Of a DNA stretch of 64,000 nucleotides, positions 35,103 through 43,536 are shown one piece after another. Position 1 is the first letter of the stretch, and every line of letters begins with the position of its first letter. Source of the stretch: Candidatus Eremiobacterota bacterium (GTDB taxonomy: Bacteria; Vulcanimicrobiota; Vulcanimicrobiia; Vulcanimicrobiales; Vulcanimicrobiaceae); contig JAFAKB010000049.1 in assembly GCA_019235885.1 (NCBI GenBank), positions 1 through 64,000 on the forward strand, in the 5' to 3' direction. A program made the translations under genes and the position numbers. The notes under the pieces are model-generated. The model was not told where the DNA came from. It made no database searches and saw only the letters and a program-made list of their open reading frames with translations.

Positions 35103-35471
35103 CTAACCCGTCGGTTCGGACAATATCGCGCGGTGATGGTTGCACATGTTCAACACGGTCCACCTGTCTGAACCGTCGGGTGCCCTTGAGGCGAAACAAC
35201 AGGCGCCGAATAGAATCTGAAACATGACTCCTGGCGCTTCTGCTGCCCGGTCGGCGTTGTCGTCCCAAAACGCCTCGTCGACGATGCTTTTCAACCGCTG
35301 CCAAGTATCGAAAATTCCTGAACAGTCCCAGACGAGCGCTGGCGTCGTCGGCAATTCCTCCGCTTCGGCCAATTCGATCCAGCCGGTATTTGTCACGACC
35401 CTTCTTCTCTCGCGCAGCTTCGGCTCGCCAAGGATCGCGATCAGCTCGCTTTCGCTATACGTCCCCTCCAC
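35103..35471 (-). CDS. Hypothetical protein (122 aa)
   Basis: Not recognised. It is soluble with no signal peptide. It begins MEGTYSESELIAILGEPKLRERR and has tryptophan- and cysteine-containing stretches (VWDCSGIFDTWQRLKSIV, GACCFASRAPDGSDRW). Base composition is less GC-rich than its neighbours. It lies between the tolC gene (12 bp upstream) and the amidinotransferase, all on the minus strand, so it may be co-transcribed. Confidence 0.55.
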   Translation of the reverse strand: MEGTYSESELIAILGEPKLRERRRVVTNTGWIELAEAEELPTTPALVWDCSGIFDTWQRLKSIVDEAFWDDNADRAAEAPGVMFQILFGACCFASRAPDGSDRWTVLNMCNHHRAILSEPTG

Positions 35472-35483
35472 AAGTCCGCGAAT

Positions 35484-37565
35484 CTAAAGCGGCCGGCGCG
35501 TGCCCGGCAGCGAGCCGCGCGTTACCGGCGGCGCCGTCGCGGTGGACGCCGGCGGCAGGACGCTTTGCGTCGGAGACAGTGCGTTGAGGGTTGAGCCGCC
35601 GAGGGCGCTGGTGTCGATGCCGTTTTGGGCGAAGACGCCGCCGCTGACGCGGTTCAGCTCGACGATCGCTTTGTCGAGATCGGTTTGGGCTTGCAGCTCG
35701 CGCAGCTCCTGGTTGGCGACGTCGAGCTGGCGTTGCAGGACCAAGAACGTCGTCGAGGTGCCGGCTCGGAAGCGGCGCTGCTCGCCGAGCAGCACGCGCT
35801 GCGCGGCTTCGCGCGCGGCCCGCGCGGCGACGAGGCGGTACTGCGCCTCGCGCAAGCCTTGGATCGCGTTCACCGACTCGCCGCGAATCCGCTGGAGCAC
35901 CGCGGTCTCTTGCACGGCGACTTGACGCGCCTGCTCCTGCGCGATCGCGTAGTCGGCCTTGGCCGTGCGGTTGCCGAACGGAACTTGGAAGGTCAGCTGC
36001 GCGCTGTACGTCGGGAAGCGGTTGTCGAACGCGTTCTGAAACGCGGTGCCGAGTCCGCCGGTCTGATTCGGCGGCAGACTCCCCAAACCGCTCCCGCTGA
36101 TCGGCGGGATCGGCGTGAGGGTCGGGTTCTGCGCGTTCGAGCGCGCGATCAGCGCGTCGATCGCTGCGATCTGCGCGCCGAACAGCCCGAAGATCGGGTT
36201 GTTCGCCGGGTTCACGGGCTGGCCCGCGAAACCGTTCGAGGTGTAGTTCAGGCCGAGGTCGATCTGCGGGCGGAGCTGGTCTTGCGCGAAGGCGAGGTTG
36301 CTGTTCGCATTGGCGCGCTGCGCGCGCAGCTGCGCGATCTCGGGCCGGTTCGCGATCGCGGAGTTGATCAGCGCGTCGAGCGAGGGCTCTTGCGGGATCT
36401 GCAAGATCGCCGACGTCGGAACGAGGTTCGCGAACCAGACCGGATCGCCGGGGTTCGCCAGGATCAGCGACTTCAGCTGCGTCTGCAGCCGCTGGACGTT
36501 CTGCAGCGCGGCAAAAACGTTGTCCTGAAAGACGTTGACCTGCGTGTTCGCCTCGACGATGTCGGTCGGCGCGACCGCGCCGCGCGCCGCCAGCCGCGCG
36601 TTCGAGGCCGCCTGCGCCTGCGCGTTCCGCAAGCCTTCTTCTTGAATCGCGACGTTGCGCCAAGCGGCGACCAGGTCGTAGTACGCGTTCGAAACCTGCA
36701 CCATCGTGTTCGACGCCTGCGTCAGCGCAACGTCGCCGGCGATCGAGGCGTTGTTGCGCGCCAGCTGCAGCTGAAGCCGCGTCTGGTCGGTCGCCCGCCC
36801 GCGCGCGAGCGGCTGCGTCAGGCTGAACTGCAGCGCCGTCTCGTAGAACGGATTGTAGCTGTTGATCGTCGAGTTCGAGTTGACGCGCGTGCCGTTCACG
36901 CCGAAGCGGTACTGGCCGCCCTGCTGGGTCAGCCCTTGCAGCGCCGCGGTCACGCCCGCGGTGTCCTGCGTGACCGGCCCGCCGCCGGGGCCCGCCTGGA
37001 ACGAGCTGACCGCCGGCGAGACGCTGTGCGAGTACTGCGGCACGAGCTGAAAGCGCACGTCGTACGCGCCTTCCGCGGCGACGATCTGATAGTTTGCGAT
37101 GCGCCGGTTCGACTGCGCGAGCGCGAGGTCGGTGTTGCGCTGAAGCGCCATCGCGATCGCGTCCTGCAGCGCCAGCCCGACGAACGGCTGCTGCTGCACG
37201 CCGACGAGATCTCCGTTCGGCACCGCGCTGACCGGCGCGCTGAAGCCGGGCGCGACGCTCGGCACTGCCGGCAGCACTACCGGCACCGGCGGCGGCGGAA
37301 GCGTTCCGCCCTGCACGCCGCGGCTCGCAACACCCGGCGTCGTTTGCGCACCCGGCGTCACCTGCGCGCCCGGAGTCGCTGGCGCGCCGGGCATCGGCGT
37401 GAGCTGCGGCTGCGGCGGCGGCACGGTTTGCATCGGTTGCGGCGCTCCGCTCGCCGCCGGCGCGGGACTCGGCGCGGCGGGGGGCGTTTGCGCGAACGCC
37501 GTTGCGGCGGACGTAGTGAAGATGCTCGCGCTCAGCGCGAGCGCGGCGAAGCGCGGTCCGGCCAT
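35484..37565 (-). CDS. TolC-family outer membrane efflux protein with proline-rich N-terminal extension
   Basis: 693 residues, longer than typical TolC (~450-500). The signal peptide (ALALSASIFTTSAATAFA) is followed by about 95 residues of Pro/Ala/Gln-rich low-complexity sequence (APAASGAPQPM, TPGAQVTPGAQTTPG). Then come two OEP repeats with the usual long helices: AIAMALQRNTDLALAQSN, later ALINSAIANRPEIAQLRAQRAN, and QREL/QAQTDLDKAIVELNRVSGG at the end. It follows the HlyD-type adaptor gene after 4 bp. The two would span the periplasm and outer membrane; no inner-membrane pump is encoded in this operon. Confidence 0.88.
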   Translation of the reverse strand: MAGPRFAALALSASIFTTSAATAFAQTPPAAPSPAPAASGAPQPMQTVPPPQPQLTPMPGAPATPGAQVTPGAQTTPGVASRGVQGGTLPPPPVPVVLPAVPSVAPGFSAPVSAVPNGDLVGVQQQPFVGLALQDAIAMALQRNTDLALAQSNRRIANYQIVAAEGAYDVRFQLVPQYSHSVSPAVSSFQAGPGGGPVTQDTAGVTAALQGLTQQGGQYRFGVNGTRVNSNSTINSYNPFYETALQFSLTQPLARGRATDQTRLQLQLARNNASIAGDVALTQASNTMVQVSNAYYDLVAAWRNVAIQEEGLRNAQAQAASNARLAARGAVAPTDIVEANTQVNVFQDNVFAALQNVQRLQTQLKSLILANPGDPVWFANLVPTSAILQIPQEPSLDALINSAIANRPEIAQLRAQRANANSNLAFAQDQLRPQIDLGLNYTSNGFAGQPVNPANNPIFGLFGAQIAAIDALIARSNAQNPTLTPIPPISGSGLGSLPPNQTGGLGTAFQNAFDNRFPTYSAQLTFQVPFGNRTAKADYAIAQEQARQVAVQETAVLQRIRGESVNAIQGLREAQYRLVAARAAREAAQRVLLGEQRRFRAGTSTTFLVLQRQLDVANQELRELQAQTDLDKAIVELNRVSGGVFAQNGIDTSALGGSTLNALSPTQSVLPPASTATAPPVTRGSLPGTRRPL

Positions 37566-37569
37566 CGTC

Positions 37570-38976
37570 TTACTGATTGATCGCGATCGACGTCTCGACC
37601 GACATCCCGACGCGCAGCGGGAGCGCGGGCGGCGGGTCGTCGACGACGATGCGGACCGGAATGCGCTGGGTGACCTTCACGAAGTTCCCGGTCGCGTTCT
37701 GCGCGGGGACCAGCGAGAACGTGTTCTGCGAGGCCGGTGCGATCGCTTCGACGTGACCGTGGAACAGCGTTCCTTTGTACGCGTCGACCTTGATGTCGAC
37801 CGGCTGGCCGACCCGCACCTTGCCGAGCTGCGTCTCTTTGTAGTTCGCGGTGATGTAGAGCTTGTTCTTTGGAACCAGCGTCATCAGCGACTGCGCCGGC
37901 GTGATCGCCGCCCCGACTTCGACGTTCTTCTCGCCGACGGTGCCGTCGATCGGCGAGCGGATCACGGTGTAGCTCACGCGGTCCTGCGCCGCCTTGACCT
38001 GTGCTTGCAGCGAGCCGGCTTGCGCGAAGGCGGCCTCCGCCTGCGCCTGCGTCGTCGAGACGCGGTACGGGTTGTCGCTCTCGGTCAACCGGCCTTGCGC
38101 GGTCTGGAGCTGGCCCTGCTGCGCGCCGATCCCCGCGCTCGCGGCCGTCGTCGAAGCGAGCGCCGCGGTGTACCGCGCCTGCGCCTGCGAGACGGCGGTC
38201 TGCGCGGCGGCGACGTTGTCGTTGGCGCCCTGGTACTGCGCCTGCGCTTGCGCGAGCGCGGCGCGCTGCGCGTCGAGCTGCTGCGCCGCGATGTCGCCGG
38301 TGCGCACGAGCGCGGCGTAGCGGTTGTAGTCGGCGGTCGCGCGCGCGAGGGCGGCGCGCGCGGACGGGACCTGCGACTGCGCGACGCGCAGCTGCGCTTG
38401 CGCTTGTCCGATCGCTGCTCGCGCGGCGTCGGCCTGCTGCTGCGCCGACTGCGTTTGCGCCTCGGCGTTTTGGATTGCGCTCTGCGCCGCGGCGACGCCG
38501 CCCGCACCCTGTGTCGTCTGCGCCGCGACCTGCGCGCGCGTCAGGTCGACGTTGGCCTGCGCGGCGCGCGCCTGCGCGCGCTGCGCGTCGAGCGCGGCCC
38601 GCGCCTGCTGCAGCGCGGCGAGCTCGTCGGTGTCGTCCAGACGCACCAGCACTTGTCCTTTGGTCACGGGCTGGTTCGCGTCGACGAGCACCTGGGCCAC
38701 GCGTTCGGAGATCTTGCTCGAGACGGTCACGATGTCGCTGTCGACCCGCGCGTCGTCGGTCGTCTGATGGCTCGACGCGTACGCGAAATAGCGGACACCC
38801 CAGATCAGCGCCGCGATGATGACGATCGCCGCGATCACCAGCACCCACACCGGCGGGCGCCGGCGCTTCGTCGTCGTCGTGACCTCCGTCGCGGCGGGCG
38901 CCCCGCCGGCCGGCGGCACGCCCCGGCTCTCGCCGCTTACCGTTCGCGGCGCCGGGGCTTCGGTGCGGGTTTCCAC
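37570..38976 (-). CDS. HlyD/EmrA-type membrane fusion (adaptor) protein
   Basis: 468 residues from the GTG at 38976, one base after the tetR TAA. A cytosolic tail rich in Ala/Pro/Thr precedes one membrane helix (VWVLVIAAIVIIAALIWGVRYF). Then come the first half-lipoyl motif (ISERVAQVLVDANQPVTKGQVLVRLDD), a very long alanine/glutamine coiled-coil hairpin (~230 residues), and the second half-lipoyl with beta-barrel (YTVIRSPIDGTVGEKNVEVGAAI). It links an inner-membrane transporter to TolC. Its partner pump must be elsewhere in the genome. Confidence 0.9.
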   Translation of the reverse strand: METRTEAPAPRTVSGESRGVPPAGGAPAATEVTTTTKRRRPPVWVLVIAAIVIIAALIWGVRYFAYASSHQTTDDARVDSDIVTVSSKISERVAQVLVDANQPVTKGQVLVRLDDTDELAALQQARAALDAQRAQARAAQANVDLTRAQVAAQTTQGAGGVAAAQSAIQNAEAQTQSAQQQADAARAAIGQAQAQLRVAQSQVPSARAALARATADYNRYAALVRTGDIAAQQLDAQRAALAQAQAQYQGANDNVAAAQTAVSQAQARYTAALASTTAASAGIGAQQGQLQTAQGRLTESDNPYRVSTTQAQAEAAFAQAGSLQAQVKAAQDRVSYTVIRSPIDGTVGEKNVEVGAAITPAQSLMTLVPKNKLYITANYKETQLGKVRVGQPVDIKVDAYKGTLFHGHVEAIAPASQNTFSLVPAQNATGNFVKVTQRIPVRIVVDDPPPALPLRVGMSVETSIAINQ

Positions 38977-38977
38977 G

Positions 38978-39571
38978 TTACGCTGAGACTCCGTGCTGGA
39001 AAAGGTCGACGATCCGGTCGAGGACGGCACGATCCGGGACGGCGCTGTCCCAGAGCTTGCGCCCGACCACGTACGAGAAGAGCATGCCCAAGAAATAGCG
39101 CGCCGCGAAGGTAGGATCGCCGCGCATCTGCCCGCCTTCCCCCTTCAGCGCGAAATACGCCCCCAGATCGGCCAGAATCTGGGCCGGGCCGCGCCACTCG
39201 GGCGAGTCGTCGGTGCGCGAAGCGTCCTCGGCGAGCGAGACGCACATCATCGCGCGCTTGGCGAGCATGTGGTCGACGACGTAGTAAGCGACCGTCCGCA
39301 AGTCGGCCGTGAAATCGTCCCCGGGCAGCGATGCCAGCATCGAGCGCATTTCCTCGATACCGCAGGCTTGCTCGCGCATCGCGTCGAGCAGCACGCGCTT
39401 GGAGCCGAAGTGCCGGAACAGCGTCGCCTCGTTGACCCCCGCCTTCTCGGCGACCTCGCGCGTCGTGGTGCCGCGCGTGCCGTTGCGCTCGAACAGCTCG
39501 CGCGCCGCCGCGATGATCCTCGCGCGGGTGTCTTCGACGCCGGCGTGCGAGCGGGGTCCGGTGGAGATCAT
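38978..39571 (-). CDS. TetR family transcriptional regulator
   Basis: 197 residues. The ATG at 39571 overlaps the stop of the STAS-LolA gene by one base (TGATG). The helix-turn-helix is IIAAARELFERNGTRGTTTREVAEKAGVNEATLFRHFGSKRVLL. It is followed by hlyD after one base, so the order STAS-LolA, tetR, hlyD, tolC is one operon. The inverted repeat at 40606-40660 upstream of the first gene is a reasonable operator for it. Confidence 0.9.
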   Translation of the reverse strand: MISTGPRSHAGVEDTRARIIAAARELFERNGTRGTTTREVAEKAGVNEATLFRHFGSKRVLLDAMREQACGIEEMRSMLASLPGDDFTADLRTVAYYVVDHMLAKRAMMCVSLAEDASRTDDSPEWRGPAQILADLGAYFALKGEGGQMRGDPTFAARYFLGMLFSYVVGRKLWDSAVPDRAVLDRIVDLFQHGVSA

Positions 39572-40584
39572 CAGTTCTTCTTCTCCGACTTGGTGAAGAT
39601 CGCGTCGTCGACCGCGACGTTCGTCTTGTAGTCGGTGTAGGTGCCGTGGGCGACGGCCTTGGCGTAGGGGATGTGAATCTCGGCGTCCTGCTCCGCCAGC
39701 ATCGAGTAGCCGGCGATGGTGCGGAACGTCTGCGTCATCGTGATCTGGCCGCCGTTGTAATAGTCGTAGCGAATCGAGTCGATCGTCCACGCGCTCGGGT
39801 CCACGAGCACGGTCTCGTGGTCGATCATCCCGCGCACGCGCTGCACCATCCGCAGCTCCAGATCTTTGCGGCCGTTGTACTCGCGCTCGCCTTCGTAGGT
39901 GATGTGGAAGCGCTTCTCCCAGCTCGCGGGGTCGCCGATGTCGGCAAACATCCGGTCGAAGCCCTTCGCGAGCGACGGAACGCGGTCGAAGACCACCTCG
40001 TAGTTCGAGGGCCGCTTGAAGTACGTCGTGCCGTCGAGGTGCTGGCGCAAGAACGGAAAGGACGTGAGCCGCAGGTCGACGTGCATCCGGCCCTGGTAGG
40101 AGCTCAAGGTCGGATTGCGCTCCTGCACCTTCATGAGGATCGCGGCCGGATCGGTCGGGTGCTCGGCGGCCGCCGAGACCGGGATCCCGACCAGCGCGAT
40201 GAGCGCCGCGAACGACGCCGCCGCGAGCCGGCTCAGCAGGCTGCGCCGCGGACGGGCGATCTCGTCGGGCTGAAGCGGGAAGGCGAAGACGTGGTTCAGC
40301 CCGGTCAGCGCCAGGCCGTCCCGCACGGCGTCGTCGGCCGGGGTCACCTCGATCGCCCCGCCGCGCTCGCGCAAGCGGCGCAAGCCCGTGATGAGCGCGG
40401 AGACCGTGTCGGAGGGAAGCCGGTCGCCGGCCAGGACGACCGACAGGCGCGGGGCGTCGTTCGCGGTCGCCAGGAGAGCGTCCACCGCGGCGGTGATCTT
40501 GAGACGGGCGTCGCCGTCGTCTGAGTGCAATCGGAGTGCGTCGTGCTGCTGCTTGTGATCCATGGGAAATTTCAGAAGGCTCAT
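39571..40584 (-). CDS. STAS domain fused through a membrane helix to a LolA-like lipoprotein-carrier domain
   Basis: 337 residues (a Met at codon 8 is another possible start). Residues ~25-110 look like a STAS domain: RLKITAAVDALL, LSVVLAGDRLPSDTVSALITGLRRLRERGGAIEV, then DGLALTGLNHVFAF. A hydrophobic segment at ~118-138 could anchor it. Residues ~145-337 resemble the LolA/LolB-type outer-membrane lipoprotein-sorting fold: AILMKVQERNPTLSSYQGRMHVDLRL, KRPSNYEVVFDRVP, then DPSAWTIDSIRYDYYNGGQITMTQTF. The topology would place STAS in the cytosol and the carrier domain in the periplasm. It leads the tetR-hlyD-tolC operon. Domain calls are by pattern, not by search. Confidence 0.65.
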   Translation of the reverse strand: MSLLKFPMDHKQQHDALRLHSDDGDARLKITAAVDALLATANDAPRLSVVLAGDRLPSDTVSALITGLRRLRERGGAIEVTPADDAVRDGLALTGLNHVFAFPLQPDEIARPRRSLLSRLAAASFAALIALVGIPVSAAAEHPTDPAAILMKVQERNPTLSSYQGRMHVDLRLTSFPFLRQHLDGTTYFKRPSNYEVVFDRVPSLAKGFDRMFADIGDPASWEKRFHITYEGEREYNGRKDLELRMVQRVRGMIDHETVLVDPSAWTIDSIRYDYYNGGQITMTQTFRTIAGYSMLAEQDAEIHIPYAKAVAHGTYTDYKTNVAVDDAIFTKSEKKN

Positions 40585-40605
40585 GCGCGAGAGAAACTCA
40601 TGCGT

Positions 40606-40660
40606 GTGGGTACTTGCATGAACACTATACCTGGTCGGTTGGATTCATGCAAGCACCCAC
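40606..40660. promoter_or_regulatory. Inverted repeat between the efflux operon and the hydrolase-Liv operon
   Basis: Two 17-bp arms (40606-40622 and 40644-40660) match at 16 positions in inverted orientation, each containing TTGCATGAA or its complement, separated by 21 bp. The repeat occupies most of the gap between the divergent starts at 40584 and 40676. Each arm may be a TetR-type site, letting one regulator act on both operons. Confidence 0.65.
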
Positions 40661-40675
40661 TTGCAACTTTTTGAG

Positions 40676-41497
40676 ATGGGGCAGCCCGACCTAGCCGCCT
40701 TCGCGGACGAAACGGGGCTCGGCCCGGCCCAGATTCACGTTCGGCAACTCGGAAGCGAGGAAGCAGCCGCCTGGAGCCGGGACGACGGGCGGACGATCTA
40801 CCCGGCTTCCATGATAAAGGTCCCGCTCGCGCTCGCCGTCGGTCAAGCGATCAACGCCGGCCGCCTCCGCTGGGACACCGAGGTGACCGTCGACGCCCGC
40901 AACGAGACGCTCAACGACGCCCCCTCGCCGATCGCCGCGGGCTACCGGACGACGGTCGAAGAGCTCGTCGTCTACATGCTGCAGCGCTCCGACAACGTGG
41001 CGACCAACCAGCTCTACGACGTGCTCGGCCGCGAGCGCGCGACCGCCGACGTCCACGCGCTCGGCTTCCGCCGCACGTTCTTCCGCCGCAAGCTTTCCGG
41101 CGCGCTGCCGCGGATCGACGACCCGGAGATGACCGGGATCAACGCCTTCCCGGCCGCGGAAGCCGCCGCGGTCTTCGAGGCCATCGCCGGCGACCGGGTC
41201 CCCGAAGCGGCGGCGCTGCGCCGCGTCCTTGCGACGTCCTGGTGGGACGTCAAGCTCTCGCGCGGGCTGGAGAGCGGCGATCGCTTCGCGCACAAGACCG
41301 GCGACACCGACGAGGTCTCGCACGACGGCGGAATCCTCACGCTGAGCGATTCGTCGCGCTGGGTCGTCGTCGTCTACACGGAGCTCCCGAGCAGCGAGGA
41401 GAACGACGCGCGCTTCGGCGCGTTCATGCGGATGCTTCGGCCGCACTTGCGGCGAACGCGCCCCGACGACACCACCCCACCAGGAGTTGAAGGATGA
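40676..41497 (+). CDS. Class A beta-lactamase-fold serine hydrolase, no signal peptide
   Basis: 273 residues from the ATG at 40676 (a TTG at 40661 is in frame). All three motifs of the class A fold are present: SMIK (Ser45, Lys48), SDN (104-106) and KTG (206-208). A PEMTGIN segment lies where class A enzymes have the omega-loop glutamate motif. No signal peptide is seen, unusual for a beta-lactamase or PBP, so a cytosolic hydrolase (e.g. an amidase or esterase of the DUF1460-type beta-lactamase2 group) is more likely than a resistance enzyme. The stop overlaps the Liv binding-protein ATG by four bases, so it heads the Liv operon. Confidence 0.8.
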   Translation: MGQPDLAAFADETGLGPAQIHVRQLGSEEAAAWSRDDGRTIYPASMIKVPLALAVGQAINAGRLRWDTEVTVDARNETLNDAPSPIAAGYRTTVEELVVYMLQRSDNVATNQLYDVLGRERATADVHALGFRRTFFRRKLSGALPRIDDPEMTGINAFPAAEAAAVFEAIAGDRVPEAAALRRVLATSWWDVKLSRGLESGDRFAHKTGDTDEVSHDGGILTLSDSSRWVVVVYTELPSSEENDARFGAFMRMLRPHLRRTRPDDTTPPGVEG

Positions 41498-42630
41498 AAG
41501 GCACCACGGTTCCGGCGCTCGCGCTCCTCGCGGTCGCCGCGCTCGTCGCGCCCTCCGGCGCGGCCTCGAAAGGCCCGGCCGCCGGAAAGAACGTGCACGT
41601 CGGCGTGATCGCCGACGTCACCGGCGGCGCCGGCGTGTACGGGACGCCGCAGAAGAACGCGTACGAGCTTGCGAACGAGGACATCAAGTCCGGCAAGATC
41701 GACGCCGGCGGCGCGAACCTGACGTTCGACGTGCAAGACGCGGCGACCGACCCCGCGCAGGTCACCAACCTGATGCAGAAGTTCACCACCGACGGCTCGA
41801 CGCCGATCGTGCTCGGCCCGACGCTCTCGGGCGAAGCGTTCAAGGCGTTCCCGATCGCGGTGAAGGCGAATTTCCCCGTGATGGGCACCTCGACCACCGC
41901 CGAAGGGGTGACGGCGATGGGCGCGACGGTGTACCGCGACTCGCTCGCCGAGTCGCAGGTGATCCCGACGACGGTGAAGCGCACGCACGAGCGGTGGCAC
42001 TACAAGACGGCCGCGATCATCTACGGCGACGACAACGCGTTCACCAAGACCGACGGCGACATCTTCGCGCGCGAGCTCAAGGCGGCCGGCGTCGACGTGG
42101 TCGACACCGAGACGTTCCACATCAAGGACACCGACTTCCAGCCCGCGCTCACCCGCATCGAATCGAAGCATCCCGACTTGATCGCTATCGGCGCGCTCTT
42201 CCCCGAGGCGACGAAGATCATCCAGCAGGCCGGCAAGCTGGGGATCAAGACGCACATGATCGGCGGCAACGGCCTCAACTCGCCGGAGATGTACAGCGTC
42301 GCCGGCCCCGCCGCGCAAGGCACGGTCGTCGGCGCCGCCTGGTACTCGGGCGCGAAGTACTCCTCGAACGTCGCCTTCGTGAAGAGCTACAATGCGAAGT
42401 TCGGCAAGCCCCCCGACCAGTTCGCCGCGCAGTCGTACGCGGCCGCGCAGATCGTGGCATACCTGGTCGCGCACGGCGCGACGACCAAGGACGAGATGAT
42501 CAACGCGCTCAAGGGCGTGCGCGTCATCCAGACGGTCCTAGGCCCGATCGGCTTCGACTCCAACCGCGACGCAAAATCGTCCCCGGTGATCCTCTCCATC
42601 GTGAAAAACGGGTTCACGTACTTTCACTGA
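41494..42630 (+). CDS. Branched-chain amino-acid ABC transporter, periplasmic binding protein
   Basis: 378 residues. The signal peptide core is PALALLAVAALVAPSGAAS. The mature part follows the LivJ/LivK type I binding fold: HVGVIADVTGGAGVYGTPQKNAYELANEDI, PIVLGPTLSGEAFKAFPIAVKANFPVMGTSTTA, and DFQPALTRIESKHPDLIAIGALF. It is followed by permease and ATPase genes in the standard order. Ligand is probably a hydrophobic amino acid or similar; not proven. Confidence 0.9.
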   Translation: MKGTTVPALALLAVAALVAPSGAASKGPAAGKNVHVGVIADVTGGAGVYGTPQKNAYELANEDIKSGKIDAGGANLTFDVQDAATDPAQVTNLMQKFTTDGSTPIVLGPTLSGEAFKAFPIAVKANFPVMGTSTTAEGVTAMGATVYRDSLAESQVIPTTVKRTHERWHYKTAAIIYGDDNAFTKTDGDIFARELKAAGVDVVDTETFHIKDTDFQPALTRIESKHPDLIAIGALFPEATKIIQQAGKLGIKTHMIGGNGLNSPEMYSVAGPAAQGTVVGAAWYSGAKYSSNVAFVKSYNAKFGKPPDQFAAQSYAAAQIVAYLVAHGATTKDEMINALKGVRVIQTVLGPIGFDSNRDAKSSPVILSIVKNGFTYFH

Positions 42631-42654
42631 GCTGAAGAACGGCGGACGCGCGGC

Positions 42655-43536
42655 ATGATCGCACAACAACTATTGAACGGGTTGTTTCTGGGGGCGGTCT
42701 ACGCGCTGTTCGCGGTCGGGTACACCCTGGTCTTCGGCGTGCTCGACATCTTGAATCTGGCGCACGCGGCGATCTTCACGGCCGCCGCGTTCGCCGCGTT
42801 CTCGCTCGCCGCGGACGGTCTCCCGCTCCCGCTCGCGTTCGCCGGCGCCACGGTGCTGGGCGGAATCATGGGGATCCTGCTCGACCGCGTCGCCTTCGCG
42901 CCGCTGCGCGCGCGCAACGCCGGAACGCTCGTGCCGCTGATCTCCTCGATCGGCGTGGCGATCATCATCGGCGCCGCGCTGCGCGGGATCTACGGCGTCG
43001 ACGAGCGCCACTTCACCACCGGCGGGCTGGACACCGCGCCGGCGATCCACCTCGGCCCGGTGACGTTCACGACCGTCGAGCTGGCGATCTTCCTGGCCGC
43101 GGTCGTGCTGATGCTGGTGCTGAGCTGGACGCTGCGCGCGACGACGCTCGGCCGCCGCATCCGCGCCGTCGCCGAAGACCGCGTCGCCGCCGCGCTGCTC
43201 GGCGTGGACCTCGAGCGCACGATCGCCGCGACGTTCTTCATCGCCTCGGGCCTGGGCGGCGCGGCCGGCGTGCTGACCGCGCTCGAGTACAACAGCGTCA
43301 CGCTCGACATGGGCGGTCCGATCGAGCTGAAAGGTCTCGCAGTGATCATCCTCGGCGGGATGGGGAGCGTCACCGGCGCCGTGATCGGCGGCTTCATCCT
43401 CGGCGCGGTGGAGACGCTGGCGATCGCGTTCGGCTTGAGCGCCTGGCGTGACGCGATCCTCTTCGGCGTGATGTTTCTGCTGCTCGTCGCGCGCCCGACC
43501 GGCCTGTTCGGCAAACGCGCGCTGCGCGAAGCATGA
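42655..43536 (+). CDS. livH: Branched-chain amino-acid ABC transporter permease (LivH family)
   Basis: 293 residues, polytopic with about eight hydrophobic segments. Typical LivH start: MIAQQLLNGLFLGAVYALFAVGYTLVFGVLDILNLAHAA. The coupling region is AVAEDRVAAALLGVDLERTIAATFFIASGLGG. The stop overlaps the next permease ATG (ATGA). Symbol by family; substrate not proven. Confidence 0.92.
   Translation: MIAQQLLNGLFLGAVYALFAVGYTLVFGVLDILNLAHAAIFTAAAFAAFSLAADGLPLPLAFAGATVLGGIMGILLDRVAFAPLRARNAGTLVPLISSIGVAIIIGAALRGIYGVDERHFTTGGLDTAPAIHLGPVTFTTVELAIFLAAVVLMLVLSWTLRATTLGRRIRAVAEDRVAAALLGVDLERTIAATFFIASGLGGAAGVLTALEYNSVTLDMGGPIELKGLAVIILGGMGSVTGAVIGGFILGAVETLAIAFGLSAWRDAILFGVMFLLLVARPTGLFGKRALREA

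Noticed and set aside
40676-41497. Antibiotic-resistance beta-lactamase
   Set aside because: Fold motifs are present, but there is no export signal and it is coupled to an importer operon; resistance cannot be claimed.
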